Part shown: piece after piece, positions 18,481-28,506 of the stretch
Numbering within the stretch: the first letter of the stretch is position 1
How the letters are laid out: the number at the start of each line of letters is the position of its first letter
Program-made: the position numbers and the translations under genes
Assembly: GCA_023376005.1 (NCBI GenBank)
Contig: CM042148.1
Coordinates: 70,976,176 to 71,040,175, forward strand
DNA: 64,000 nt
Direction of reading: 5' to 3'
Origin: Doryteuthis pealeii
Lineage: Eukaryota > Mollusca > Cephalopoda > Myopsida > Loliginidae
The notes under the pieces: model-generated
Seen by the model: only the letters and a program-made list of their open reading frames with translations
Told to the model about the DNA's origin: nothing
The model's database searches: none

Positions 18481-18481
<1 letters not shown>

Positions 18482-19130
18482 GTGAATGCAGCAAACCAGC
18501 ACTGAAAAAAAATGAAAACAGGCACGACTGGATGGTGAAGTTGGTTCACCGGGGAATTGTGCACTAGACTGAAATTTCACTGTTCTAAAAATGGTTTGCA
18601 TATTTACCATGCGCACGAGTGAGATGTGATACAAGGTCAATTTCTTAAACGTTTAATAGGTTTTAATCCAGAGTAATTCCTTCTCCAAGACCGATTACTT
18701 AGTCAAGATTAAAGAGCTCAGTCTGCCCTACTATTTACTCATAGCTGAAGAGGGGATCGTTAGATGAAAACCTTTCCCAATGATCTAGCGCAGTGGGAAA
18801 TTCACACAGTCTCGTCCAGGATTTGAACTCGCCTCGCCGTGTCCATTTCCTACGACAATAGTCATGATACCACGCTCGTCCTCTGACAAATGGTATATGC
18901 AGAAAGCAGAACTTGTTCTGGACAAAAAAATAACTAAGTATTTAACATGAACGAATAACTTGTGAGCTAATGGGGTTCACTGTTCTAGAGACCATCGAAT
19001 GAAATCAAACGAAAGCGAAAAAAAACTATCTAAACACTTAGATCTTGCTAGAGAACTGGAACAAACTTTGAAACACGAGGTTTACAGAGATATCAATCTT
19101 AGTTGGAGCCCTTAGAACATTGGTTTTAAA
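18481..19130 (+). pseudogene. LINE-N ORF2 remnant interrupted by SINE-B
   Basis: The upstream piece 18481-18609 reads a CSKPALKKNENRHDW-type frame. The downstream piece 18886-19130 continues with KWYMQKAELVLD and LDLARELEQTLKHE. Between them lies a complete minus-strand SINE-B. The frame is otherwise broken by stops. Confidence 0.7.
18610..18885 (-). mobile_element. SINE-B inserted in LINE-N
   Basis: Minus-strand copy from the tail (ACGAGTGAGATGTGATACAA) to the head (CATGATACCACGC, reading GCGTGGTATCATG on the minus strand). Flanks AAATGGTTTGCAT (18590s) and AAATGGTATATGCAG (about 18891) look like a decayed target-site duplication. Confidence 0.78.
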
Positions 19131-19247
19131 GTGGGCGGTATCAGAAAGTTGTAGTGAGACAAAAAGGGTCTATGGAGATAGTCAGGGTGACATTAGGAGC
19201 AGTTAATAAACAACTTATATTTTACAAAACCTAAATGAAAAAATATA

Positions 19248-20082
19248 TCTCTATTGATAATGGAGATTCGCTTCCGGTTTTTGTCTGTAACAAAAATTAC
19301 GTCACTGCTTACGTCACATTACCCAAAATCGTCATAACATAGAATAAATACACTCAAAATTTGAGCATGCAACATTAGACAGCCCTCCTTGTTTTTTAAA
19401 ACAAGTTTTAATAAATACATGGCTGGTATTATATATCTATATATAGTTTGTTTTATTTTAATACATATTTAAAGTTTACATTTCAAATTGTTTTATTTTT
19501 TAATCCTTTAATGAATTTGATGATTTTACTTACTTAGGGTACAAACTCGGTGACATTGAATTTTTTACTCCCACCCCTCAGGCAAAATGTTTTTTTTATT
19601 TTGTACTAGTTTATTAATAATGGAGATTGTCTGTATTTCTGTCTGTAACAAAAACTACGTCATAGCTCTACATCACAGCTTACGTCACAATATTCCTATG
19701 CTACATACACCCAAAATTTGAGTAAGCAATTTTAAAAATTGGTTTTTACTCTCGTTCCCCCCTTTTTTTTTTACAGTAACAAGAAGTTAACTAAAAAGTT
19801 TACAAATAAATAAATACCTACGATTTTGTGTAAAATTGATGTGGAAAATATTCAAAATAATTGTTTGATTATTACATGCACGCAACATTTTATTTGAGAG
19901 TGACGGGGCTCAGTTTTCATTTCAAATTGTTTTATATTTTTTTTACCCCTTTAATAAATATGAGGATTTGTCTTACTTATGATACAAACCCTCTGACATT
20001 GAATTTTTAACACCAACACTCTCAGGCAATGTCTCTCAAAAATTAACTTTTATGGCGCCCGGAGGGTGTTTTCTGTTGCTAG
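19248..20082 (+). mobile_element. Helitron-like unit: Hel-2 joined to a Hel-1 type element
   Basis: Hel-2 spans 19248-19609: it starts TCTCTATTGATAATGGAGAT after A and ends TATTTTGTACTAG before T. A second unit (19610-20082) restarts with TTAATAATGGAGATTGTCTG, repeats CTGTCTGTAACAAAAACTAC, and ends GCGCCCGGAGGGTG...TTGCTAG before T. A|TC...CTAG|T boundaries, a short GC-rich 3' stem and no target duplication fit non-autonomous Helitrons. No Rep/helicase coding is present. Confidence 0.7.
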
Positions 20083-20187
20083 TATATCATAAAGAATAAT
20101 ATAAAGAAAATCATATGCAGGTTATATAGAAGAAAAACATAAGAATTATAAAGGAGTGTATAGTTTTGTTACGTAGTCCGAAATCAG

Positions 20188-20458
20188 TTTGTTTGTTTGT
20201 TTGGTTGGTTGGTTGGATTTTACGGCATGCCAACTCATTGGGTTATTTTATGCCGGAGACTGTTTTGTTTTATACATTTTTGTAGGGCATTTAATTTTTC
20301 TTTCAAACTCTTTTAAAAACATTTTTTTTTAATTCCTTTTAATTTATTTAACCAAAAGATGGGTCCTTAACAGGTATTACCACTCCGGATTAGAGTGGAC
20401 CTGGGAGTAATATCAATGAAAGGGTACTCCCCAGAGCTTTGGAATTGGAACTTTACCA
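20188..20458 (-). mobile_element. R-long, 5'-truncated
   Basis: The minus strand ends with the GCCGTAAAATCCAACCAACC-type tail. The body shows CCTGTTAAGGACCCATCT- and AGGTCCACTCTAATCCGGAG-type segments. Confidence 0.7.
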
Positions 20459-20464
20459 CATTTA

Positions 20465-21007
20465 GAAGGAACAAGTGAAAAATAAAGAAATAAAGAAATT
20501 CATAATTAGAAGGGAAAAAGTAGAATTAAACCCTGAAATTAGAATGAGGAAGCAAAATGAGGCAAAAGAAGAAGAAAGAAAGAAACCCATAATTAGATAA
20601 ATTAAAAAGAAAGAAAAAAGGAGCAGAAAGAAGCTAAAAAGACGAAAGTGTAAAAGAAACAATAAAAGAAAGAAAGACAGAAAGAAAGAAAGAACAAAAG
20701 ACATATATTCGGAATTAGAAATAACACTAGAAAAAGAAAGAAAAAAAGAAAGAAAAAAAGAAAGAGAATGAAATCCTGTATGAGAAAGAATAAGTGAAAA
20801 AAAGGAAAGAAGAATAAGTGAAACAAAAGGAACGAAGCCTAGAATGAGAAAGAAAGAAAGAATTTGAAATAACAGGAGAAAAAGAAAGAGAATGAAATCC
20901 GGGAATTAAAAGAATACGCAAAAAAGAAAGAAAATGAAAAAATACCGAAAATATATTATCAGAATTAAAAGGAGCAAACGGAGAAGAATGAAAAGAAAAA
21001 AAGCGAG

Positions 21008-21079
<72 letters not shown>

Positions 21080-21480
21080 AGGAAAATCAGACGAAGAAAG
21101 AAAAAGATAAAGAAAGAAACACCGGAATTGAAAAGAACAAAAAGAAAGAAAAGAAAAATAAACAAAAATAAGCAAAAATAAACCAGAAATTAAAAAAGAG
21201 TAAACGAAGAGGAAAGAAAAAGATAGGGAAAGAAAAGAAAAAATAATTAGAAGAAAAGAGGAAATTGAAAAGAAAGAAAGAAGGAATAAAGAAGTGTACA
21301 AAGAAAAATGAACAAAGATGAAAACCAAAAATGAAAAAAAAAAAAAAAAAAAAGAAATAAAAGAAATGAAAAAGAAAATTTTCCAGTTGAATGAATGAAA
21401 ACGTAAGGAACAAATAAGACATTTTTTTAATCAAGAAATGAAGGAAATTAAGAATGAAGAAATGACGAAAAAGAAAGAAG
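20465..21480. repeat. Purine-rich (GAAA) tract
   Basis: About 1 kb of degenerate GAAA/AAAG sequence with (GA)n at about 21013-21077. The Phe/Leu/Ser-rich minus-strand frames are repeat artefacts. Confidence 0.85.
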
Positions 21481-21993
21481 ATAGGAAATCGGCAAAATCC
21501 GATTTTATTCGTTAACTCTTCTTCGAAAATCTAATATCCGAATATTGTCAAGAGATTACAGAAACAAAAGAGCCCCCCCCCAAGAAAAAAAAAGATGATG
21601 GACCTTCTAGAGAAGACATTCACTCCTATCCTTAAAGAAAAAGAAAAAAAAACGATCAAACTAATCACTTTTATTTCTATTTATTTATCATTATTATTAT
21701 TATTCTTTTGTTCGGTTCTTTTCGTTATTCTTCGGCTCTCCCCGCTCTTTCCCTACTTCCGGTCACACCCCAATTGCATCTGCTTTTTACCTCTGTCATT
21801 AAATGTCGATATTTTCTTTTATTAGACAACAACGAAAGATTACTTTTTATTTATCTTCATTTTTTTGTTTTATTTCTGTTTCTTTTATCTTCTTATTCAA
21901 TTTAGACATATTATTCTTTTTATATCTTTTTTTCTTCTTCCATAATTTAATCCATCAAATGCTTTATCTTATCTATTCATTGATGAACTACAC
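21481..21993. other. AT-rich unassigned sequence
   Basis: Contains an eight- to ten-base C run near 21573 and T-rich stretches. No gene recognised. Confidence 0.4.
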
Positions 21994-22075
21994 CAGTGTT
22001 TCTCAACCTTTTTTTGACCGTGGCCCCCTTCAACCCAATAGGAGTTTATTCTGGCCCCCACCGTGTTAACTTGAG
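21994..22075 (+). mobile_element. hAT-like terminal fragment
   Basis: CAGTGTTTCTCAACC followed by TTTTTGACCGTGGCCCCC closely resembles the start of many animal hAT MITEs (CAGTGGTTCTCAACC...). I found no matching opposite end, so the extent is uncertain. Confidence 0.45.
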
Positions 22076-22460
22076 ATTTTATCCACTCACCTCTCTCGTG
22101 CTTGACCCGTCAACTTAATACTTTGCATAGATTAGATTAAAAATACAAGAAATAGATATTCATGCTAAGTAAATCGCATAGGTGTATTTAACATTGTATA
22201 TTTTTTATAAAATCATCCAGGCCGTATTGTTCTTATGGCAACCCCCAAACCTGTTTATCATATAACACAAACACACGCCCACACATACACACACATATAC
22301 GCTCCAATTTCGGTTGAGCACTTTATTTAGAAGGTATTTAATTGCAAATTCACTGTATTCGGCGTTCAGTTAAGACTCACTTTGTTTACAAAGTTTAAGA
22401 CGTCTATGTGAAGTTCATTTCCGCTTAGAAATGTAGCGATTAAATAGCCTGCTATACTTG

Positions 22461-22580
22461 GCAGCTGACTGTGGCCGTATGGGTAAGAGGTTTGGCGAGC
22501 GTAAGTTCGTTCGAAGGCAGTTGCTAAAAATGGTATAACTACTGATGAGAGGTGATACCTCGAAACACGTGTCTGTAGTT

Positions 22581-22585
<5 letters not shown>
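22461..22585 (+). mobile_element. SINE-C: tRNA-like head plus hammerhead ribozyme motif
   Basis: The head carries TGGCCGTATGGGTAAGAGG (A box, from 22472) and AGTTCGTTCGAAGG (B-box-like). A hammerhead core follows: CTGATGA at 22542-22548, stem II GAGGT/ACCTC with a GAT loop (22549-22561), GAAA at 22562-22565, CACGTG, then TC. The predicted cleavage is after C22573. Core bases and stem II are intact. Stem I is weak in this copy (only the first two pairs form cleanly) and stem III is the self-complementary CACGTG, so a dimeric form may be needed. Confidence 0.68.
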
Positions 22586-22650
<65 letters not shown>

Positions 22651-22652
22651 TA
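22583..22652. repeat. (CT)n(TA)n microsatellite
   Basis: CT units change to TA units directly 3' of SINE-C. Confidence 0.95.
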
Positions 22653-22704
22653 TGATGGTGTGTGTGGCGATGCATGGTGAAGATGTGATTCAAATATATA
22701 TATA

Positions 22705-22997
22705 GGCGGTGGCTGAGGGTCTTAGTGTCCTTGGTATAGCATTAAACTGCATCTAGTGGTGAGGTTCCAATTCTGGGGAGTGTAGAGTACCCCTCAATAG
22801 CCATTACTCCAGGTCTACTTTGACCCGGAGTGGTAGTACCTGTTAGGGTACCATCTCTGGGTTAAATAGTTTAAGAATGAGTTTTAAAATGAGTTTAAAA
22901 TTTGAATTTCCCCAAAAGACCTAATGAAACAAAAACGTTTTCGGCATGAAATAACCCAAGTGTTGACAAGCCGTAAAATCCAACCAACAAACATACC
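22705..22997 (+). mobile_element. R-long, 5'-truncated
   Basis: GGCTGAGGGTCTTAGTGTCC, TCTACTTTGACCCGGAGTGG and the tail AGCCGTAAAATCCAACCAAC. Confidence 0.75.
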
Positions 22998-23021
22998 ATC
23001 ACAGTCTGTTAATATTTTCCC

Positions 23022-23023
<2 letters not shown>

Positions 23024-23068
<45 letters not shown>

Positions 23069-23314
23069 TATATATCATATATTTATTTAATATATATACT
23101 CAAATATAAAATATATATATATATATATAACACAAACACACACACACACATACACACATTATATATATATATATACATATATAATATATAACTATATTAG
23201 ACTCATCAGATATCCCAACAAAGAAGCACACGTGGACTCCACACACACACACAACACACACACACACATATATCACATATATATATATATATATATATAT
23301 CACACACACACACA

Positions 23315-23363
<49 letters not shown>

Positions 23364-23375
23364 ATATATATATAT
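23024..23375. repeat. Cluster of (CA)n and (TA)n with hammerhead-like flank
   Basis: CA and TA blocks alternate at 23026-23064, 23109-23180 and 23239-23375. The flank 23199-23238 matches 4829-4876. On the minus strand it contains an intact CTGATGAGTCTAAT (CTGATGA at 23209-23203), the first box and 5' strand of stem II of a hammerhead, which then dissolves into (TA)n. Confidence 0.8.
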
Positions 23376-23674
23376 CAGTCAGTTTCTATTGATCTATCAT
23401 TCTATCCATCAGAAAGGGGTAACGATATATCACATCATAAATTACCCAGCCTTAACTCTAGAACAGGCTATTGAATTCAGTGTTTCCTTTCTTCTAGACT
23501 GGCTTGTCTACATACAAATCTAGAACGTTCAGCATGTCGTATTGTTGTGTGAGTTTGAAGAATAGCTATTATCTCAAAATCTAGAGCCAGATCGAGAAAT
23601 GTAATGCCATGGTTACATTCAATCACCCAAAATATTCTCTATTTAAACTTCTTGGTAACTAAGTATTACTATTA
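23376..23674. other. Unassigned sequence
   Basis: No repeat or frame recognised. Confidence 0.4.
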
Positions 23675-24370
23675 CTAGCAAATATATACACACCCCGGGT
23701 GCAATTATTTACGTTTTAACGTAATAAAAAGTATATTAAATTAGAAAGGCTAATCTATGAAGATTCGCTCCCGGTTATTGTCTGTAACAAAAATTACGTC
23801 ACTGCTTACGTCACAGTACCTAAAATCGCCATACAGAATAAATACACTCAAAATTTGAACATGCAAAATTAGACAGTCCTCCTTGTTTTTTTTTTAAATT
23901 TTTTATAAAAATCATGACTGATATTATATATATTATATATAATATATTTATTTATTATAATATATATTTTTTATTTTTTTAACCCAAATTTCCCTTTAAT
24001 GAATTTGATGATTCTACTTACTTAGGGTTCAAACTGACATTGAATTTTTACTCCCACCCCTCAGGCAATATGTTTCAAAAATCTATTTTTACATTACATT
24101 TTATGTTTTTTTATTTTGTACTAGTAAAACTAAATAAGAATATAGATAACATGATTTGAAATAGGGGGTTAATCGAAAATAGAACAACTGAAACTTACTC
24201 TGCTATCACTCTCGTCTTTCATTGCTGAATTTTCCTGATTAACGATTTGTTATATTATGAAGTGAAGAATAATATTGCAGTTTTTTCTTTCTTGTTAATT
24301 ATTATTTATTCACTTGTCATTAGATAAAATACTATACATATTTTAAAAATTTTTTCAATAAATTATGTTC
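23675..24370 (-). mobile_element. Hel-1 Helitron-like element, hosting Hel-2
   Basis: The minus-strand 3' end is the CTAG at 23678-23675, preceded by a CACCCCGGGTG-type stem. GTTTTAACGTAAT, TTAGAAAGGCTAA, TGAAACTTACTC and GTCTTTCATTGCTGAATTTT match 41330-41490. The sequence is split by the plus-strand element at 23754-24124. The 5' end is not clear. Confidence 0.65.
23754..24124 (+). mobile_element. Hel-2, nested in Hel-1
   Basis: Starts TCTATGAAGATTCGCTCCCG after A and ends TATTTTGTACTAG before T, 371 bp. It is closely similar to 19248-19609 (CTGTCTGTAAC-type start, GAATTTGATGATT, CCCACCCCTCAGGCAA). Host sequence resumes exactly at both sides when compared with 41385-41400. Confidence 0.75.
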
Positions 24371-24429
24371 ACACTGGATTCCATTTTATGTAACGAGAAT
24401 ATGGACTAGCTTCTTCAGACAGCCACAAT

Positions 24430-24880
24430 TGTTTTTATTATTATTTTCTTTCTTCAATTTCTTCATTCTTCATTCTTTTCTTCATTTTCGTCATTTCTTA
24501 TCTTTCTTCATTTTCTCTCTTCATATATTCTTCATTCTTCTTGTTTCATTTTTCTTTCATCTTCATTTCTTCTTCTTCATTATCTTCCTTCTTCATCTTC
24601 ATTCCTTCTTCATTTCTTCTTCTTCTTTTTCATTTTCATCATCTTCATTTCTTCATTTTTCTTCTTCTTCATTTCTTCATTCTCTTTCTTGTATCTTCTC
24701 ATTGTTCATTCTTCATTCTTCATTCATCTTTTCTTCATTCTTTTTCTTTTTCTTCATTTTTTCTCATTTTCATTTCTATTCTTCTTTTCTTATTTTCTTA
24801 TTTTCAATTTCTCATTTTCTTCTTATTTTCATGCTTCTTTCTTCTTTTCTTCTTTTTCTTCTTTCTTTCTTCTTCAAGAA
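24430..24880. repeat. CTT/TTC-rich tract
   Basis: Degenerate CTT and TTCATT repeats. The long Phe/Leu/Ser frames are repeat artefacts. Confidence 0.85.
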
Positions 24881-25690
24881 ATACTTACTAAGACGTCACT
24901 ATTCAAATTTACAAGATTCTCGGACGAACGAACGAAAAAGACCTTCATTTTATAATCATATTTTTTTATGAATTAAAACCGATTTTTATTTTTATTTCCT
25001 TTGTATTTTCTAAAATTCTATTTCCTTTTTTTTTTTTTATTTTAATTTTCAACGAACGTAAAGGAATGGATTTCTGAACAAATCGGAGAATAAGCAGAAT
25101 TTCGAATCGGTTATGTCCAACGAATCTGATAAGGGGGTTGGGGGTTGGGTGTGGTTGGTTTGAAGAAAACGGGTAGAAATGGGAAAGGTTGGGTAGGGGG
25201 GGGGGGAGAAAAGATTGTCGGAAGGAGGGTCGAAGCAGATTTGACTTGAGGTGAAAGAGGGAAAGGAAAAAAATAACAGAAAAGAATATTACGATTTTTC
25301 TTTATTTTCTTTTTGTATTTGAATGAAAGACAAAAAAAAAGAAACCATTCCCCCTCCCTTTCTCTACAAAACTGATTAAAATCATAATCACGCTTTTCAA
25401 ATAAAGAAAAATTTAATTCTTTTTTTCAAGTTAAAAATGTGTCGGGCAAGTGGGTTGAAATGATTATGTCTTTAAATGAAGTATAATTTTATTTGATGAT
25501 TTAAAAAAATCTTATTAAAGACTGAATGTGAAATGTAATTTTTTATTTTTTTTTAAATCGAAATATTTCTGTAGATTTCGACATTTTTTTATTTTTATTT
25601 TTCATTTTTCGTTGTCTTTCTTCCTTTTCTTTTCTTCTTTTTTTTTTTTTTTTTGAAATAATTTCTTAAAGAAATCGTTTTACGAACTTT
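24881..25690. other. Unassigned sequence with G-runs
   Basis: Two neighbouring G-rich clusters (about 25133-25160 and 25170-25207) have four or more runs of three or more G. The rest is AT-rich. No gene. Confidence 0.5.
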
Positions 25691-25770
25691 CATTTGATAC
25701 TTCCGCCATTGTTCTTTGCGCATGCGTGTTCTTGAAAGTGCACATGGCTGTTCTTTTGACTCTGACTCCG
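25690..25770 (-). promoter_or_regulatory. Promoter-like cluster (ETS, YY1, NRF1-type sites)
   Basis: ACTTCCGCCATTG at about 25698-25710 contains, on the minus strand, ATGGCGGAAGT (overlapping YY1-like GATGGCGG and ETS-like GGAAGT). TTTGCGCATGCGTG at about 25715-25728 resembles the NRF1 palindrome. Such clusters mark housekeeping promoters in animals. No transcript or exon next to it is proven. Confidence 0.35.
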
Positions 25771-25980
25771 ATTGTATAACGCTAGATTTTAAAAGTACAC
25801 GAATGTACTGATTGCAAAGCATAGAGCCAGTAAAAGATATTTCCGAGCCGCACTAATTACATAATAATAGGCGGATATAAATCTTTTGTAAAAATTTAAT
25901 TTTTTTTTAAATCAGAAAGAAAAATCCCTCATCAATTTATATTATAATAGACTGATTTTCGTCTGCATGTTATTACACAT

Positions 25981-26097
25981 GAGAGCCGCCGTGACGTAGT
26001 GGCTAACGTGCTAAACTGCGACATCGTAGTAAGTAAGTTCGAACTCCAGTCGGACTATTACTTTTACATTCGGACTAAAACCTTTGAAAAAGGTATG
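25981..26097 (+). mobile_element. SINE-D, tRNA-headed
   Basis: GCCGTGACGTAGTGGCTAAC (A box) and AAGTTCGAACTCC (B box), then the short tail ATTCGGACTAAAACC...AAGGTATGAACC also seen at 52081-52115. Confidence 0.72.
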
Positions 26098-26172
26098 AAC
26101 CTGTTTAGCTCAGTTGGTAGAGCGTCCGACTAGGAACCACAAGGTTCTTGATTCGATACCGACCCTCGCCGC
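26098..26172 (+). mobile_element. SINE-A head only
   Basis: TTTAGCTCAGTTGGTAGAGC (A box) and GATTCGATACC (B box) end at CTCGCCGCAG, after which LINE-M sequence follows instead of the SINE-A body. Confidence 0.75.
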
Positions 26173-26227
26173 AGAAGAACGTCACTAATGAGTTCATCCT
26201 TGCTTCTCGAACAGTGCCCACCGTGTC
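26173..26227 (-). mobile_element. Short LINE-M fragment fused to SINE-A head
   Basis: AGAACGTCACTAATGAGTTC, TCCTTGCTTCTCGAACAGTG and TGTCTTGTTCG match LINE-M at 40825-40880 and 62335-62390 in the same strand sense. Confidence 0.7.
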
Positions 26228-26234
26228 TTGTTCG

Positions 26235-26236
<2 letters not shown>

Positions 26237-26268
<32 letters not shown>
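26237..26268. repeat. (TA)n microsatellite
   Basis: TA repeats. Confidence 0.9.
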
Positions 26269-26271
<3 letters not shown>

Positions 26272-26527
26272 GTTGGCCGTCAACTTTTGCACTAGCAAGA
26301 CCATTTCTTGTTCTTTTATTTTGTTCTTTTCTTATCTGCAAGCACCCGACAATTTGCAAGCCCGAAGATGACTCTTCAGTCCACTGAGACTCCCGAGGGA
26401 TCTCCTACTTAATAAACATACTCGAGTGCCGGTAGCATTCGACACTGTATCTTTTTGTTTTTTCAGATGACTCACCAGACCAGCCTTGGAGAGACATATT
26501 CATCCACATAAAGTAACTTTCCACTTT

Positions 26528-27167
26528 GGAATGTGCTATAATTCGTTTGATTTTTTTATCTTTGTGTTGAGAGCTACAATTTGATGTACGAGCGAGCTTC
26601 CGATACGCATATGTTAATAATTTCACAAAAAAACATGAACGTTTCCAAATTTACTATGCCAAAGAAAAATATCATTTATAAAAAATGAACATTAAAACAT
26701 ATTACAGCACATAATTCCTCACATTCCATTTTATTCCGCTTTTATACAATAAGGTGCCATTTTTCATATTTACCTTCTTGCTAACTTTAAGCCGCTCACA
26801 GTGGCTCTCTCACTACTGCGATCCTACCGTAAGCCACTGGTAGCAGCTCTAGTACGTGTCACTTGTTTACACCAAAAATCAATAATAGGACTTTATTTGA
26901 ATAAAATGAGTTCTGGGGTGAATAGATAGTGAACTTTGAAATATCACATCGTGCAGTTACAAAAATACCAAGAAAATTTGCTACGGCCGTGGGAGAAATT
27001 TGGTAGGCAAAGAGTTTAAAAAAACATAACAAAAAAATAAGTTATTCGGGGAGGCATGAACGGATTAATAGAATTTCAGTTTATTTCAATAGAGAAAATT
27101 GATTTGATATACGAGGAAATTGAGTTACAAGCGAAACGAATTAAAATTGTAGGTCAACGTATCACTG
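26528..27167 (-). mobile_element. MITE-T (mariner-like), long copy
   Basis: The plus-strand right end TAGGTCAACGTATCACTG is followed by TA (27168-27169). The interior matches 47625-48080 in reverse (ATTTCAGTTTATTTCAATAG, GAAAATTGATTTGATATACG, GTACGAGCGAGCTTC). The left end is not intact. It contains extra unique sequence near 26770-26960. Confidence 0.68.
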
Positions 27168-27169
27168 TA

Positions 27170-27864
27170 CTATGAGAGATCTAATAGAATGACACCACTG
27201 CTAGGTCTTAAAATAGAATAAAAACAAAGAATTCTTCCGTATTGGACTCTTCCATTAGGTATTTTAATAAGTTTGGGGGGTTGAGTTAATTTTTCAGATG
27301 TTATTTCAAGACATTTTCGCGCAACCAGACGCTCCGTAAGTAGATCAATCATATTTTCTCTTTGGACGTTATCGATTAACCTAGAATATGTCAAGTTTTA
27401 TTTTTGGGGTACCCTATCAAGGCATGGATTTTGAGGAAGAACCCAGCAATCATAAAGGGGTATTCGGATGGGACCACGCATGAAATCCGGTTTGTGTGTT
27501 GCTCCTGATGGTAATATATATTCATATCTGACTTGTTGGGAAGTCTGGCAAATATCTACTCGGATATCGTAAATAAAATAAAAAAAAACATTTCGAATAA
27601 AGGGTACTTTTCTGCTATTGGGGTACATGCCGGGAAGGGAATAATTCCGTATATGCACGTGGGTCATATGCTGGTTGCTAGGGAATATCCCTAATGATAC
27701 CCTAGACCCCAGTGAATCTGATAAGATTTAACACACCGGTTAATATACAGTTGAGCTGATCCTGTCAAATACCTTCCCTAAACCCCAAATTTTCCCTGTC
27801 AATGGGTTTTAAAATGTTGACTTTATCCCCTGTCGTGGTTTAGGACACTCCAACAAATATGACC
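27170..27864. other. Unassigned sequence upstream of H2B
   Basis: No shared repeat and no long frame. It could be part of an intron or promoter of the H2B gene, if that gene has a 5' exon. Confidence 0.35.
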
Positions 27865-27995
27865 CGAAACTGCATCTGTTATTGCAGCTCCAGTTTTGAA
27901 GCTTTAGAGTGCATGGAATCGCCCTCTTTATTGCCATTACTCATGACCGGAGTGGTATCCCTAATTACGGTCTCATCTAAGTCAAATAGATTTCT
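27865..27995 (+). mobile_element. R-long, heavily decayed fragment
   Basis: CTGCATCTGTTATTGCAGCT, CATGACCGGAGTGGTATCCC and CTAAGTCAAATAG align with the middle of R-long at 33070-33205. Confidence 0.5.
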
Positions 27996-28133
27996 AAAAT
28001 TACTCCTTTTCTATGACCGTGTGCCAAAAATACCACTTAGAAACTGCACAAAATATAAACGTAATTCCTTAACCTCTTGGTATAAATTAACCCCTAGACT
28101 GTTTATTTGTCTCATACCCCACCTGTATGGACT

Positions 28134-28360
28134 GGGCACAAGGCCTCGTTTTAAGGTGAGCTCACCCACAAGCCAAAGCTAATGGGTGGGAGAAAACAAA
28201 AATTGCGTCGACCCCTTCGGCATTACCCCTCAAGGGGCTTCTCGATCCAGACTAAGCTTTGCCTGGGGGGATAGCCCGCTGGGATCGACACTATAAATTT
28301 AACACAATCCACCGGTCCAGTGGCCGAAGCTCACCGGACCCCGCCCCGAAGGACAGTTTG
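28134..28360 (+). repeat. GC-repeat copy upstream of H2B
   Basis: ACCCACAAGCCAAAGCTAAT, GCGTCGACCCCTTCGGCATT, GCCTGGGGGGATAGCCCGCT and CACCGGTCCAGTGGCCGAAG match the GC-repeat family. The opposite-strand copy at 30490-30790 lies beyond the gene. Confidence 0.75.
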
Positions 28361-28460
28361 AGAGTGCCCCTAGACTGGCTAGCATGCAGTTAAGTCAGTC
28401 AATTCCCAATTTTTAAAAAAAGGTGTTTTTTTAAAAAAATTTTTTATATACCCTTATTTT

Positions 28461-28485
28461 TATTACTATTTATTTTCTCTTCTAG
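28461..28485 (+). promoter_or_regulatory. Candidate 3' splice site in the H2B 5' leader
   Basis: A pyrimidine tract ending TTATTTTCTCTTCTAG (AG at 28484-28485) lies 21 bp before the ATG, with TTACTAT upstream as a possible branch point. This suggests a 5' UTR intron. A TATATA at about 28445-28450 is an alternative signal, a TATA box very close to the start. Confidence 0.45.
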
Positions 28486-28506
28486 ACTAGAGTGCTGTAT
28501 TTAAAA

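Noticed and set aside
28492..28506. Upstream in-frame GTG start for H2B
   Set aside because: H2B proteins begin MPPK or similar. The ATG at 28507 has the expected N-terminus and the five upstream codons probably belong to the leader.
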